A stretch of DNA of 64,000 bases from Carallia brachiata (lineage: Eukaryota; Streptophyta; Magnoliopsida; Malpighiales; Rhizophoraceae). The position numbers were made by a program, and so were the translations under genes. Where the stretch lies: assembly GCA_021464245.1 (NCBI GenBank), contig JADCRB010000026.1:3510187-3574186 (forward strand), written 5' to 3'. Below the pieces are notes generated by a model. The model was given only the letters and a program-made list of their open reading frames with translations, made no database searches and had not been told where the DNA came from. Of this stretch, positions 40,996 to 53,949 are shown in pieces. The stretch's first letter is position 1, and each line of letters starts with the position of its first letter.

Positions 40996-41509
40996 TGTTG
41001 ATATAATAATTTAGAAGATGTATAAATGGTTGATAAGAAAAAAAATTATTTTTGTAGTAGAAATAATCGTTGTTGGAATAAGAAAATGAATAAAGACAAG
41101 AAACAACAATAAAATTTTAATTCATATAACTTATTGGACCTTTTTCTCACTACAATACAAAGGCTATTGCATATATTATATAAGCTAACATATGTATGCA
41201 AATTAATTTAAATTATTTGAGCTACTGGTTAAATTATTTCAATGCGCATGCATGAAGACAAAATCATAACTTAAATTTAAAAACTTTACATGTTACGTAG
41301 GTAACAAACTTATAATGCTAATCACTATGCATATCAGACAAAATAACAACCATCACATACTTGATGACATGCAACCACCACACATGTAAGTTGCTGGCAT
41401 ACATAATCCTGTACTATAAGACAAAACGACCCCATTTGTTTTATTTATTTGGCACACTTGGTCTGTTTGATATTTTTCTTTTGCTGTTGCATCATGTTTT
41501 GATCAACAC
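40996..41509 (-). repeat. 5' LTR of copia element
   Basis: Right-hand LTR; begins TGTTGATATAATAATTTAG. Differs from the left LTR by scattered substitutions and indels. Confidence 0.9.
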
Positions 41510-41746
41510 CTCCCACCTATTATTTCTAAGAAGCTCCTTTTCTTGTACCGATTAAGCTATGCCAAGTTGGCAGGGTTCTTTGTGATTGGCAAACTTCCAT
41601 CATAACTACATTTTAAGACATCTGGTTTCCTCAGTAGTCGGGGTCCGACAGGTACCTTGTTGGTTTTTGGACGAATATCCTGCACCCATCCAGCATCATG
41701 TCATGAAATCACATTCTTTTATTGGGGGTACTTGTATGTCTTTAAG

Positions 41747-41751
41747 AGTGC

Positions 41752-41796
<45 letters not shown>

Positions 41797-41797
41797 C
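41747..41797 (+). repeat. GT/GA microsatellite, intron 6 of formamidase copy B
   Basis: About ten GT followed by about twelve GA repeats, longer than the equivalent in copy A. Confidence 0.9.
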
Positions 41798-42651
41798 TTT
41801 TTGCCCCCTTCTTTCAATACTTCTCCAGACTTCACTGATAGTGTAGCTTCTGTTTCCTTAGTGGGAATCTTTTGCTAAGGATCATTTAAGCTCGCTAGTT
41901 GAATCTTATTTGATCTGAAGCTATGCTTTTGGGTTTGCATTTGGTGGTAAATTGGTGGTTGAAATAGGATGAGTTAGCTACCTGGTCAAAGATAGCTGTT
42001 GGAATGGCCAAGGTTGCGACAGCATTGGGAGAATCAACTATTCCAGAGATTCTTCCTTCGCACGGGCAGCATGACAGCAGAAGATACATCTGAAAGTCAC
42101 GAAAATATTTTTTCCAAGTCATTTACCCATTGAATTTGTAGTGTATCCCTCAGTTGGAATGTGCTTGTGCACTTGCAAATTCTTGGAGAAACAGCTTGTC
42201 TGATGCTGGAGCATAATTCAAACCTGCTCTTTGGAGTAGCGAATTTAGAAAGATAGTCAATGGCATTTAGTGCTGCACGCTTGTAAGCAACACTGGCATC
42301 AAGATAGTGCTGCCTTCCTCCTTCATCTACACTGATGCCCTCGAAGACCAACCACTCTGAGAATCTTGGCTCGACTGGCCCTATCTCAAAGATTGGATTC
42401 ACATGAAGAGGTGTGGGCCCCATTGGTGTAAGGTACTCTTTCATTCCTCCCCTTATTATGTCGCACCTGATGGCATTCTAACATTTATTATTACTTGAAT
42501 TAAGTTTGTGAACATATATTGAATGAATGAGAGATTTAGACATCGCTTGTACACAAGACAGAAAAATAAAGCATGGGATCCGAAAGTGCAAGTGCAACTC
42601 AAGATGCAAACATATGTGCTGAGAGATGTTTTTGATGAAAGCTGAACTTTC

Positions 42652-43097
42652 TGTTGGTTTTTTGAGCGAAGAAGATGATGGTTATTAGAGCTGCAAATGC
42701 AGCAAAATTGCTGCTAAGTTGCAGAAATAGAAAATGCAGCAAAAAGAGAGAGAGAAAGAGAGTAATGAACCATTTGTGATAAAGGAAAATATCAATAAAC
42801 ATGATGAAGTTGAACATGACTTACTTTCATTGATCTAAATACTCCATTATATAGGAGTCTTTATAAGCATAAAGACAAGTTAAAATGATTACAAGATGTT
42901 GACTACACTTACAACCAAACTTACAAGTAAACAAGCTTATGGAAGCAAACTTTCCTAACTACGAAATCTAAAAAAGAGGACAGCAGCCTCTATCTGCTCC
43001 CACTAACATCTTTTTGCTAAGAAATTTTAAAACACTTACTTCTTGGTTGAAATCTAAAGACTAATTAAGATTTGACAGCAAAGTGGCAATTCTAACA
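42652..43097. mobile_element. Solo LTR in intron 4 of formamidase copy B
   Basis: A 446-bp insert with TGTTGG start and CTAACA end, flanked by the perfect duplication CTTTC (42647-42651 and 43098-43102). Copy A near 20970 has a single CTTTC at the same place. No primer site, purine tract or coding sequence, so it is read as a solo LTR left by LTR-LTR recombination. A very short TRIM cannot be excluded. Confidence 0.85.
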
Positions 43098-45029
43098 CTT
43101 TCAAGTCGCACTTATATATTTGGTGTTTAAGACAAACGTTGGACTAGGCAAATTGGACGACATGCTTAAGTTTTGTCCTAGACACAATCAGGACCGCCCA
43201 ACAAAATAGAACAGAATGTGAGCAAAACAGTAGAATCCGTTTTCATTGCAGAATTGTAAAGAAATGGAGACCTGGATAAAAGTTAGATAAGAAAATAAAT
43301 AAAAGGAAAGAATGGTAAGTGTGATAGGCAGTCAAATTTTTTTCCTGAAGGTGGCACAATGAGTACTTTTCTAAGCGTCCTCCTTTCATGTTTATGTCTC
43401 ACATGCTTTACATGATCAAGTTTTCTACTCCCCTCTCCAACCATGAACATTCAAACCATAATAGTTGCTTGATCAAAGCCAAAATTAGTGACCTTACGCA
43501 CTGGCCCATCGTTCACTTACAATGTTGTTGTAGGTAAGTTTACCATCTTTCAAGTAGTACTAAATGTTTATTCTGTGCAGGGATTGGAACGTAGACCTAG
43601 AAGGCTAGAACATGCAAGTAGGAAAAAGGAGATGTACTTGAGCTCTAGGAAGCCACTCATCTCGATTGCTCCGCAGAATGAAATTTCGCCATCACCCTGT
43701 GAAAAGTGCATGTCACCTGTACTAAGATTTGCTCCATCCACAAATACTGGAAGGTATATTTTAGAACCTCTACTGAGATTTTTGATGTCGCAATTTCCTC
43801 CATTTTCTCTTCCTGGAACTGTTCTTGCTGCCTCCCTAGCAATCCTTTCCCACTCAGGAGTGCCCTTTTGTATCTACACGACACTTTTAGATATTAGAGG
43901 AGTTACTATATCGTGGCCAGAAGGTCATTAGTATACGAACTTGTTTTAGGAATGTTGGCATGGTAAACTGATAATATCTGCATGATAAGATGTTCAGTGT
44001 CTAAAATTTTTGAAATTTCTTAACTGGAGTCAAGTCAGTGTCCTTCTTTGCCCTAATGATTCCATTTCTAATTTTTAAAGCATTGATACTCAAATGGTTT
44101 AATGCTGCACCTTTCCAAGATAGCAGCCCTTTGGTGAAGGTAGATTTGCCAATGGTCTAGAATGCAAAACCTCACAAAGTGTCAGAGATTTCAGCCCATT
44201 TTCTTCAACTTCTCTTTCCCTTTCGTTCCATATGTTCAAGAGTTCCATGGATGGTGCAGTTCCTACTACTCCAGGGTGAGTCAATCCTGGAAATCTTACC
44301 CCTGGTAATTTATGAAGATGTCTTTGATTAGCATAACATATAGATTACTGCATAGAGTACTCTGTGATGAATTGATTGGCATGATTATGTTGCCTGTGTG
44401 AACTGTGTCAAGAAGTGCTGGTTGGAGCAAACGCAATTTGCTTACCTGGTATGTGGGGTGAGTAGGCATATATTCCCTCAAAATACCAAATAGCTTTTGT
44501 TGCACAGGGAAAATGGTCGGTTAAAAAACCACCACCGTTATCTCTGTCAAGGGAAGCTGTAAAGCCCCATTCATCACCAGGTAGTGGACCCAAGTTGCAG
44601 ATCTCAACGACAAGAAGATCTCCTGGCTTGGCCGGAATCCCATCCCTGTCTACAACTCTGATTGGTCCGCTAAGATAATGGCCCTTTTGGCCAGTTTTCA
44701 CAAGACCCATAATTAGTCACGAATGCCCTGTTGATCTTGTTTTCATTAAGGACAACTAAATCATGTAACTGTAATATAGATCACACAATCAACTGGGATT
44801 AGAAGGGGGTAGATCATGCAATTATAATCTAGAATTAGGGACCTCTAACTTAAGTAACATCAATACTTACAGTTGAGAGGTCTATGCTTTTTACATCAAA
44901 AGCAGAATTATCGTCTTTAACACTACCTCCAGTCCAGTCTACCATCTCTATCCTAAAGAAGTCACCAACTTTAACCTCTGCAACAGGGGTTATTTCTGGA
45001 TGCCACCTATTGTGCAGAGGTGGCTTTTG

Positions 45030-45869
45030 ATCAAATGTAAGTAGATAATAAGAAATTAAAAAGAGAAGATCACCAAATTTGATTTTGTAAATTTTGGTTA
45101 GTCAAGATTTAGCCTAATTAGATGTCACACTACACTTAGGTCTTGATGTTACTGATGTATTACATAGCAATTAAATTTGAGATTGAGTTCATTTATAAAT
45201 AAAAAAAAAAATTCAATTTCCTCTTCAATTAGACGATGATGATAATAAGAATAATAATAACAATAATAATAATAACAATCAGTTACATTCGTTGAATTGC
45301 AATATTATAAGCGGTTAACATAAATCGCAAGTATAATTACTATTAACAAATACATTTAAAATGAGAAGTCGAGTCACAGGCCCGCCATTGTGATTGGCAA
45401 ATATGAGATAACAAAAAGTTGGCCACACATTCAGGAATTATAGCTTTACTTTGTTGGTGGAAACTCTTATCTTATCCTCGGAATTTAACCGATGAGTGCC
45501 GACTAGGATGATTTCGCTCACAACCGTACTGATTAATGACGTCTTACTGGTTAGCGGAAACAAGTGGACTCCGTGCCACCGTCATATACACTAATTGACT
45601 TACAAATATAAATTGTTAGATGATACTCAATATAATGACCATATATTAAGTTCACCACATATGTTTGAATCTTGTACTTAGATCTACGATAATTTTATTG
45701 CGCGGTGGGGGAGGGGGGTCACTTGAGATCAATCTGCTTATTTGTATAGAGTTAAATATCTCGCAAAAAAAAAAAAAAAAGGTTATAGCTTTCCCTGCCT
45801 TTCTTAATCACAGAGCTCAAAAAAGGAATGAAAGCTTCTTCAACAAGTCAGTCTTCTAAGATTGGGGTA
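45030..45869. other. Deleted and rejoined upstream region of copy B
   Basis: Non-coding. It aligns first with about 23370-23540 of copy A and then jumps to about 24345 onward, so two deletions are visible: one removed the formamidase start and promoter, the other removed the MAQLGAR-type exon relic. Confidence 0.7.
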
Positions 45870-45966
45870 TTTGAGGATGCCATCTATGTGCAGAGGTAGT
45901 TTTCGCTCCCATGGCTTCTTTTCCAAGTTTATTGGAACTAACTAATTTTGGGGTTGAAGGATCCAT
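45870..45966 (-). pseudogene. Formamidase exon 1 remnant (MAP type), truncated
   Basis: The ATG is kept at 45966 but is followed by altered codons and frameshifts, and similarity ends near 45870, as in the relic at 25065-25157. Confidence 0.7.
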
Positions 45967-46399
45967 GGATGAATTGGAAATGTAGAGAGCAGGGTAATTT
46001 TTTATGGACTATATTGAGAAGGGCTGCAGGTTGAGCTGCATAATTTATGGATGACAAATGAAAGCGGAGGTTTTCCAATGGTCCCAAAGCCTTTTTCCAG
46101 TAGCGGACAAAGTTATCGATATTGACTATGCTACATGATTGACTCAAATATGTTAAAAATTTTAGGATGGAAATATAGAGAGGAACCTCGTTTACAAGAC
46201 AAGGGTGGTTGGATACCTAAAGTAGAGGTTTACGACTGAAAAATTCTGTAGTTGTAAAATTCACATTACTAACGGGGAATAAGCTAAAAGAATGACATTT
46301 CTGTTGACCTGGAAATATGACTTACAAATATTCTGACTAAGAGGAATTACCAAATATAAGTAGATAATAATAGAAAAGAAGGAGAAGATCACCTAATTT

Positions 46400-47415
46400 T
46401 GTTGTTTTTATAGCTCGGGTGTCAACAAGTTGGATAATGTTGAGTCAAATTCATTAAAATATATTTAATTACATTTAATGGGTTCGTTATTTTATTAAAA
46501 TAATTTAAATCACCTTAATCAACTTACTCTTAAATTTATATTTCATTCATTCTTTTTATGCCCATTCAACGTGGGACTTTCTCATTTCTAACACTCTCTC
46601 TCAAGTGCAATTAGAATTTTTGGCAATTAGTTGTCACTTGCCTAATTATCATAGGCTTTAACGAGATTGTCATCTCAAACATGGGTCTTATCTAGAAACA
46701 CTACCTCAAATACCCACCCAAGATTTTTTTACAAATTATTAAACCTGCCCAAACGGTCAAATATAGGTCTTATCTATATATTTTGTCTCAAATACTCACC
46801 CGAGATCTTTTTATAGATTATTAAACCCGCTCAAACGGACTCAAATTCTGATATCATGTTTTTTTTTATAGCATGGGTCTTAATGGGTAGGAGAATGTAT
46901 TCATTAAAATGCATTTAATTTCATTTAAGGGTACGTTGACTTTTAGAGTAACTTAAGTTACATTAATTAATTTACCTTTAAATTTATATTTCATTCATTT
47001 TTTTTATGCTCGCTCGATGTGAGAAGTTTTCATTTCCAACACTTCTGCTCAAGTGCAACTAGAATATTTGGCAGTTAGTTGTCATTTGTTCAATTATCAC
47101 GAGTTTTAATTGAGATCATTGTCTCAAACACAAGTCTATTCTAGAGCGATCGTATCAAATATCCATCTAAAATCTTTTCAAATATTGTCAACCCCACTCA
47201 AATGGGCTCAGACTCTAATATCATGTTATTTTTACAGCGTGTCTTAGTAGGTAGGAGAATATTAATTCAAATTTATTAAAATATATTTAATTTTATTAAA
47301 CAAATTTATTATCTTATTAAAATAACTTAACTCACTTTAAACAATTTACCCTTAAGCTTATATTTCATTCATTCTTTTTATGCCCATCAGATGTGGGATT
47401 TTTTCATTTCCAACA
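46400..47415 (-). mobile_element. TRIM element with three LTRs and two internal domains
   Basis: Three related terminal repeats, 46400-46593, 46857-47041 and 47224-47415 (185-194 bp), each opening TGTT and closing with CTAACA or CCAACA, are separated by two short related interiors. The complement of each interior's right edge (TGATATCAGAAT, TGATATTAGAGT) resembles a tRNA-Met primer site, so the orientation is minus. The whole is flanked by AATTT (46395-46399 and 47416-47420), while copies A and C have an uninterrupted AATTTGATTTT-like sequence. No coding capacity. Confidence 0.85.
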
Positions 47416-47420
47416 AATTT

Positions 47421-48221
47421 GACTTTGAAATTTTTTGTAAGAATTTAGACTAACTAGATCTCACACTACACTTAATTTGTAATGTGATTGATGTAGTAGT
47501 TAATAATTAAATTTAAGATTAAGTTTTTGTTGTTGTTATAATGAATAGCAAAGGCTTAATATATTTAGAAATCAAAATTCATAAAAACAATTATTTTATT
47601 CCTAAAAAAAAAAATTACTGTTGTTTAGGAGCGATTTAACTAGATGTTCTCACTCTTATCGAGCATAAATCTTTTTAACAGAGAGTTAAGACCCATTGTG
47701 GACGTATTTTGAAATCGAAAAAAAATAGGGAAACGCAACTAAAAATGCACCCCGACGGAGAGAGAACAAGTCTCCCTTAAAAAAATAAGGACTCAGTCCC
47801 CGAGACAACTCTCCTCTATATTAAGGGGGAGCATTATTACGTGTACGGAAAAAGACGTAAAAATGATGAAAATATTTTTTTATAATTAATTGATTTATTT
47901 ATATAATAAAATATTTAATTTTTATAATAAAAAATAAATAAAATTTTTTTTCAAATTTTATTATAAAAATAAAATAATTAATTACACAAAAAAAAAAAAA
48001 AATAATTTCTACCTTTTTTTCAGTCCATCAAATCTCGTCCACCAAGATTTTTCCTTACGGGGCGCATCTCCTACCCGTATGAGGATTTGTTTAGCATCCA
48101 AGCAGCCTTAGATATACTTTGTACAGAGCAGGAGAGACGTCGAAAATAGAGGAAGAAATAGACACACACACAAATAAGAAAAAAAGAAAAAACATAAAAG
48201 AAAGAAAGAACTGGAACTCAC
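47421..48221. other. Non-coding spacer of copy B
   Basis: Aligns with about 25620-26200 of copy A, with an extra AT-rich segment near 47840-48060. Nothing coding. Confidence 0.55.
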
Positions 48222-48441
48222 AGTTGATAAATCAGCATGTTTGATATCATCAACAGTGTAGTCTCGAGTGATTTGACCTCCAACGCAGTCCATCATCTCA
48301 ACCCTGAAAAGCTCACCAGCGGTGACCTCTGCAACTGGCGGTATCTCCGGGTGCCACCGGTTGTGAAGAGGAAGTCTCTGTTCCCATGGCTTCTTCTTCA
48401 CGTCTATGGGAGAGACAAGTTCTGGCACCAAGCTGAGCCAT
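48222..48441 (-). pseudogene. Isolated formamidase exon 1 (MAQLGAR type), one-base insertion
   Basis: ATG at 48441 and donor after 48222; 220 nt against 219. An extra A in the codons after GAR shifts the frame early. Otherwise it matches the intact relic at 26202-26420. No exons 2-7 follow. Confidence 0.8.
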
Positions 48442-48830
48442 GGCTATGGAAAACTTAAGAACTTTGACTGAATAAGGAATGAGAGCTCGGTTTGTGCAAC
48501 TGAGGGGTTCCCTTTTAACTGCCTGAAGCACTGCAGTGCTAAGACTGCAACCTTCGTTGTCAGTTTCGAAGCTTGACAGCCAGAGTTCCTAATTTCTCCC
48601 TTCTTTTCTGTCTTTAGTGGATTGGAACCACTTGAAAAAATTCACTGCTGATTTTGACGGAGATTTTTTTTTGAGGTTTATCATTACGCAACAATTGTAA
48701 CTGGAGGGGGTGGGGGTGTCATAGCACGTTGTCTAAGAGAAATTCACTTTAAAATCTCGGTGAGAGATACTGATAGATATTTTAGAAACTTCAAAGTTAA
48801 ACCGCTTGGCGTAGCTTATGCTTTAAAATA

Positions 48831-49080
48831 GGCATAAACGCTATTTCCTCCATAACGTTTGTTCTTTTGGAAATTTCGACCACAATTTTCTTTTTTTAAA
48901 ATACACTTTCTATATTTTCATCGTTTAATTTTTTCACTTTTTTTCATTAATCAACTGTTAAATCTGATATATAACAGTTTAATCAACATCATATCATCTA
49001 AATTAGACATCACGTTAATAAATGATGACGACATAACACATAATATTTTTTTTACACAATTTTTTTTAAATTTATATTTT
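48831..49080 (+). repeat. MULE left terminal inverted repeat
   Basis: About 250 bp, inverted relative to 54460-54723. The inner edge is approximate. Confidence 0.85.
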
Positions 49081-50140
49081 TAAGAAGTTAAAAAGAATTT
49101 AAATAAATGTTTATATCTTTAAAAAAAAAAAATCAAATCCAAACCCTCGACTCTTTCCTTCCTTCTACGCCCGTCTTTTGTTCTTGCGGCTTGTTGGGTT
49201 TTCTTTTTCACGACCATGGTTGTTCCTTTTCCACGACCCAATCCAATTGCATGATTGTTAGCTTGTTCTCTTGTATCAATAAGCCTCCATTATTGTCCAA
49301 TATCAGTTTTTCTTCTCTCTTTAAGCCTCATTCTTGTCCAATTTGGCAAAAGGAGTGTGACCCACTAGTTTCTGTAGCTCTTATCCGCAACAAAAGGAAG
49401 CCATTGGGACCATTGGGTAGCTTTTATTGCTGACTCTGGTGGTCTTACTGACATCAAAGGTATGAATTTTTTTTTTATATTCTTTTGGTTGTGGTCATGG
49501 AGATTTAAAAATTTGTGGTGGTGTTGTCTTTGTCTACAAGTGAGGAGACAAATGGTGATCAAATTAGTGCACTAACAGACAAAATAATTGTCTTAATTAT
49601 TGAAGAATATCCAAATGATAAAATTAATTTTGCATTTTTTTGTTATACTTAACGTTTGATCTCACTGTGGCCGTTGGAAATTTTGTCTGGCATCTAACAA
49701 CAATACTAGGAAGCTGCAATGTGTCTACCTTTTGTTAATTTTAACTGTAGAACTCCTTTTTTTTTTTTTTTTTGTTTGGGCACAAAGAACTCTTTATTTC
49801 TGTACATATCTTGAAATCTTGCCACTATTTTAGGAAACCTTAAAATTTATCAAAACCAAGTAAATAAAACTCAGTTTTTTGGCATATAGACTAGGCATGA
49901 TTCATGCCTAGTATCTTTTAGACTCTTTGGTGTGCTATTCATATTTTGTGGTTGGCCACAAAATAACATAACAAAATAAACCGTGTCAAGGAAATAAATA
50001 AGATGATAAATGACTTGAACAATATATTGTCATTCTATTTATCTATGAATAACCTCAATGTTTATACCCTTGTACTTATTTGATTTCTCTCTCTCTTTTT
50101 TTTTTTTTGCTTTTGTTTTGCCTTGTTCCAACAAGTTACT

Positions 50141-53100
50141 ATGGATGACTATGTTAGTCTCAAGATATTTCATGGTGGTCAGTTTGTTGAACATCCAAGA
50201 TTTAGATATGTGGGGGGGAAAGCAGAAATTGTTGACAATGTGGATATTGATAAACTGTCAGACATTGAAGTCAGAGAAATTGATGAAGAACTAATAGGTT
50301 ATCAGAATGTATAGAGAATCTATTTCAGGATACCTGGAAGGTCACAATCCTTTAGGGATTCATTGGTCTTAATGAAAAGGAATGCTAGTGTCATGTACAT
50401 GACTGAATTGCTTGCCAAGCATAGGATCATAGACCTATATTTAGAGCATGAGATAGCCACACCAATTCTTGTGGACAATCCTAGTTTGCCTGCACCCAAA
50501 ATTGTTCAAGAATTTAATAATTATGAAGCTGAAAATTCTGATGCCAATGCTGAAAATGTTGATAACCTCTACAGTGAGCATGGAAGAGTAGAAGAACTTG
50601 GGATGGTTGGTGGTGTTCCACAAAATGGGAATGCTGATCATATTGAGCCACCTTCCAATATGGACAATGTGCACTGTGAGATTGGGAAACAAACATTAGT
50701 AGATGAAGATGTTGCCAATAGTGAAAATGCTGATGAAGAAGAGGCTGCATATGTTGATTCTTCAGATTTTATCTCAGACCATGGTGATAAGGAGTTGAGA
50801 GAAGCTAGGTAAAAAGTTAAATATGCTTTCTTAAACAGAAATGATGCACCAGAAGATAGCAGTGATGAGGGGGCAGGAGAAAGTGATACCTCAAAAGAAG
50901 AAACTAACCATAATGCAAATGATCAAAATGTGCCACATGTTGAGAGTGATTACATAGATACAGATGACCCTGGGAGCTATGAAGATAGTTTAGATGATGC
51001 TGACAATGATAGGGAAAAGCGTAGGCAAAAGAGTAGGAGAAAAAGATACAACTCTCGATGTAAGGTACCTACTTGGGAGGTTGGAATGATTTTTGAAAAT
51101 GAAGAGGAATTCAGTGAAGGAGTGTCTAAGTATGCATTAGAGACAGGGTTTGAAATCCGCCAAAACAAGAATGACAAGAAGAGGCTTTCACTAAGATGTG
51201 CCAATGAGTGCCCCTGGAAGCTATCTGCCACCATGGACAAGGCTTCTCAGTTGTTTGTCATAAGAACATACATCCCTGAACATCGTTGTACTAAGACTTA
51301 CAAGAGTACAATGATTATATCCAGGTGCTTATCAAAATACTTAAGGATCAGAATTTTGGAGAAGCCAGACATGAAGTTGAAGGACTTGAAGGAAATGTGC
51401 GAAAAAGAGTACAAAACTCGTGTGAGTTTGTGCATGTGCAGAGTTATGAGAAAGAAGGCTCTAAAGGAAAAGGATGGGTCATACCCTGAGCAATATGCAC
51501 GATTGTATGATTACAAAGCAGAGTTGATAGAAAGTAATCCTGGAACAACCTGCGAGATTGATGTGGAACCTAGAAATGTAGGTGATCCAGCAGTATTTAG
51601 GAGAATCTACATTTGCTTTAATGCATGTAAAAAGGGCTGGATTTCAGGTTGCAGGAAAGTGATTGGGGTTGATGGTTGTTTGTTAAAAGGAATTTGTAAA
51701 GGTGAGATACTCAGTGCAGTAGGGGGAAGGATGCAAACAACCAAATGTTTCCCATAGCTTGGGCGGTTGTTGAAGCGGAATGCAAAGAATCTTGGAAGTG
51801 GTTCCTGCAACTGCTTAAGTCAGATTTGGAGCTTGATGATGGGAGTGGATACACCATAATTTCTGACAAGCAAAAGGTATACAAAATTGTATGTTTGCAC
51901 ATTATTTCTTATCTTTAATTTTTGGGACCTCAGCTAATAGTTCTTATATTTTTTATTTGACTAGTTTTTTTTGCCACTTGTTGGAAAGAAAATTGAATGT
52001 TGTTTTAGTGCAACTGCCGTAATTGCCTCCAAATTTTTGAATTAACATGTTCAGTAGATTTCAGATTATATATTTAGAATTTTTGACATTTTTTTTGACT
52101 TATGCAAATTTGGTAGAGGTTGTTACAAGTGGTGCCAAATGTTGACCACAGAATGTGTGCCCATCATGTATTTATGAATTGGCAGAAGAGATGGAAAGGA
52201 TTCAATCTGAGGTATCAGTTTTGGAGGTTTGCCAAATCAACATATGTTCAGGATTTGGAGGTCCAGATGAAGAAGCTAGAAGATCTTGTGCCAGGGTGTG
52301 TCAAAAGCCTGATTAATAATAACCCACTAGAAACTTTTTGTAGAGCGTATATTACTCCTAGGAATTACAGTGATACAGTTGACAACAACATGTGTGAAAC
52401 CTTCAATGGATGGATTTTAGAAGCACGAGATAGACCAATTATCACCATGCTTGAGCAGATCAGGATAATGGTAATGTGCAGGTTTGTGCAACAAAGGGAT
52501 AGTGCAATAAAGTGGCACTATGATTATGGACCAGAAATTCTTGAAATTATTGAGGAGAGAAAGAAGCTTGCACTTGAATGTTCAATGGTTTGGAATGGGG
52601 AAGATGGCTATGAGGTGGTGGAAGGACAGGAGAAGCATACTGTTTTGCTCAGATCTCATAAATGCACTTGCAGGGCATGGGATTTGTCAGGAATCCCATG
52701 CCGAAATGCTATTTGTGCCATATATAATGCCAATCTGAGTTTGGAGTCACAGATATCACCAATGTATTTGAAAGAAAAATTTTTGAAAGCTTATGGTGAG
52801 TCATTGCAGCTGTCTGAGGAAAAATTTTTTGGCCAAGAACAGAATCATAGAGACTTCTGCCACCTAAAGTCCGTGTCATGCCTGGAAGACCGAAAAAAGC
52901 TAGGCGAAAAGATAAGGATGAACCTAAAAAGGTTCAAAAAAAGATCCATGAACATTGAAGCTCTTTAGACGAGGACAATAACAAAAATGTAGAAAATGTA
53001 AGCAATCAGGACACAATGCCAAGACATGCAAGCAGGTATATTTACCTTGACAATAACAAAATTTTTATATTATACATTTATTTTAATTGATCTTTTTCCT

Positions 53101-53949
53101 GACCTGTAGAGCTATCTTGTTGATGCAGGCTGCTAATGTAGGAAATGAAGCTACTACAAACTAAGATATCAACGTTGGGGTGATTAATGCTACTACAAAA
53201 TCAGGCCCACGCAAGTGTTGATGCACAGGGATGTGTAAATGCACATGAAAGTGTGAATGCACAGGGAGCTTGCAACAATATTGTGGAGAGTTTGAACAAA
53301 GTGAATACAGCAACAGGAACTTCAAGGGCAAAGCCAGCTGGTAAAGGAAAGAAGCCACTGAAAGAAAAAAGAAATAACAAACCTAAGAAAGCTGACAAGT
53401 CGCCTTGCATAAGAAGTTGGAGGTGCAGCAGTGTACAGGAATACTGAAATAGGGCTGCCCATGTACAATGTATGTGTTTTGAGCTATTTGAATTCATTTA
53501 CTTATATTTAATAAATGTGAGTTACATATTTGAAAATCTGATTTTGGGTAAAGTCATATGATGCCCTGAGTACTGCCAACAAACGAAAGGTAGATGACGT
53601 GGATCCGGCTAATTATGAGCTTGCTTTTCAACCAAGTGGACTTGAATGGATGGGCCAACCAAGCTTCTCAACCAAACAGCTTCAACAGGTCTGTAGCCTT
53701 ATTTGCTGGGTTTTATTGTCCCTCTTCTAATTGATGGTATTGCACATGTTATTTTATTGAACTATGTTGCCTTATCTCAACTATTTTTATTTACAGAAGG
53801 CACAGCAAAAGAGGAGAAGATTTTCAAGATGTAATACAAATGAAGGAAATAGTTTATATGCTTTGAGTTTGAACAGAACACAGGAGATTGCATCTCAGGG
53901 AGCTAATTTTGTGGCAGGGGACTTAAGCAAGCATCTTCCTACTCACTGA
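50141..53949 (+). pseudogene. MURA-like transposase, interrupted by stops and frameshifts
   Basis: Starts at the ATG at 50141 after a long leader. An N-terminal plant MULE domain (FHGGQFVEHPRFRYVGGKAE) is followed by an acidic linker, a MuDR DNA-binding domain (WEVGMIFENEEEFSEGVSKY, about 51074), a DDE core (Asp codons near 51671 and 51865, Glu at 52396), a SWIM finger (CTCRAW near 52663) and a zinc knuckle (CRKCKQSGHNAKTC, about 52990-53031). One intron, 51877-52116, is clear; further C-terminal exons reach a stop at 53949. Damage: in-frame stops at 50312 and 50810, a frameshift at the G run near 51722, another near 52970 and 53430. The last SWIM ligand is Asn (GIPCRNA) instead of His. The encoded protein cannot be made as written. 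Confidence 0.9.

Larger units (their letters stand above)
36235..41509 (-). mobile_element. Ty1/copia LTR retrotransposon, decayed
   Basis: A 5275-bp element on the minus strand with LTRs 36235-36751 (517 bp) and 40996-41509 (514 bp), TG...CA ends, a degenerate tRNA-Met primer site in the complement of about 40983-40994, and a 5-bp target duplication that now reads CATCC (36230-36234) and CCTCC (41510-41514). Copy A around 19850 provides the empty site, in the 3' flank of formamidase. Domain order gag, integrase, RT, RNase H is the copia order. Confidence 0.93.
41557..45029 (-). pseudogene. Formamidase copy B, 5'-truncated with an exon 5 frameshift
   Basis: Exons equivalent to the intact gene: exon 1 partial 44871-45029, then 44446-44683, 44111-44301, 43638-43873, 42224-42466, 41982-42089, 41557-41679. 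All splice sites are conserved. Exon 1 lacks its first 20 or so codons including ATG, because a deletion joins it near 45029 to sequence that lies far upstream in copy A. Exon 5 is 243 nt instead of 244: one C of the plus-strand 'agccg' is missing near 42240, which breaks the frame in the KFGYSKEQ codons. A solo LTR sits in intron 4. The first residue of exon 2 changes from Val to Gly. Loss of start and promoter makes it a pseudogene even if the missing base is an error. Confidence 0.92.

Noticed and set aside
41557..45029. Formamidase copy B as a second working gene
   Set aside because: It lacks start codon, promoter and about 20 N-terminal codons, in addition to the exon 5 frameshift.
49107..49433. 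A 108-codon open frame in the MULE leader
   Set aside because: No recognised domain; may be untranslated leader or captured DNA, so not called as a gene.
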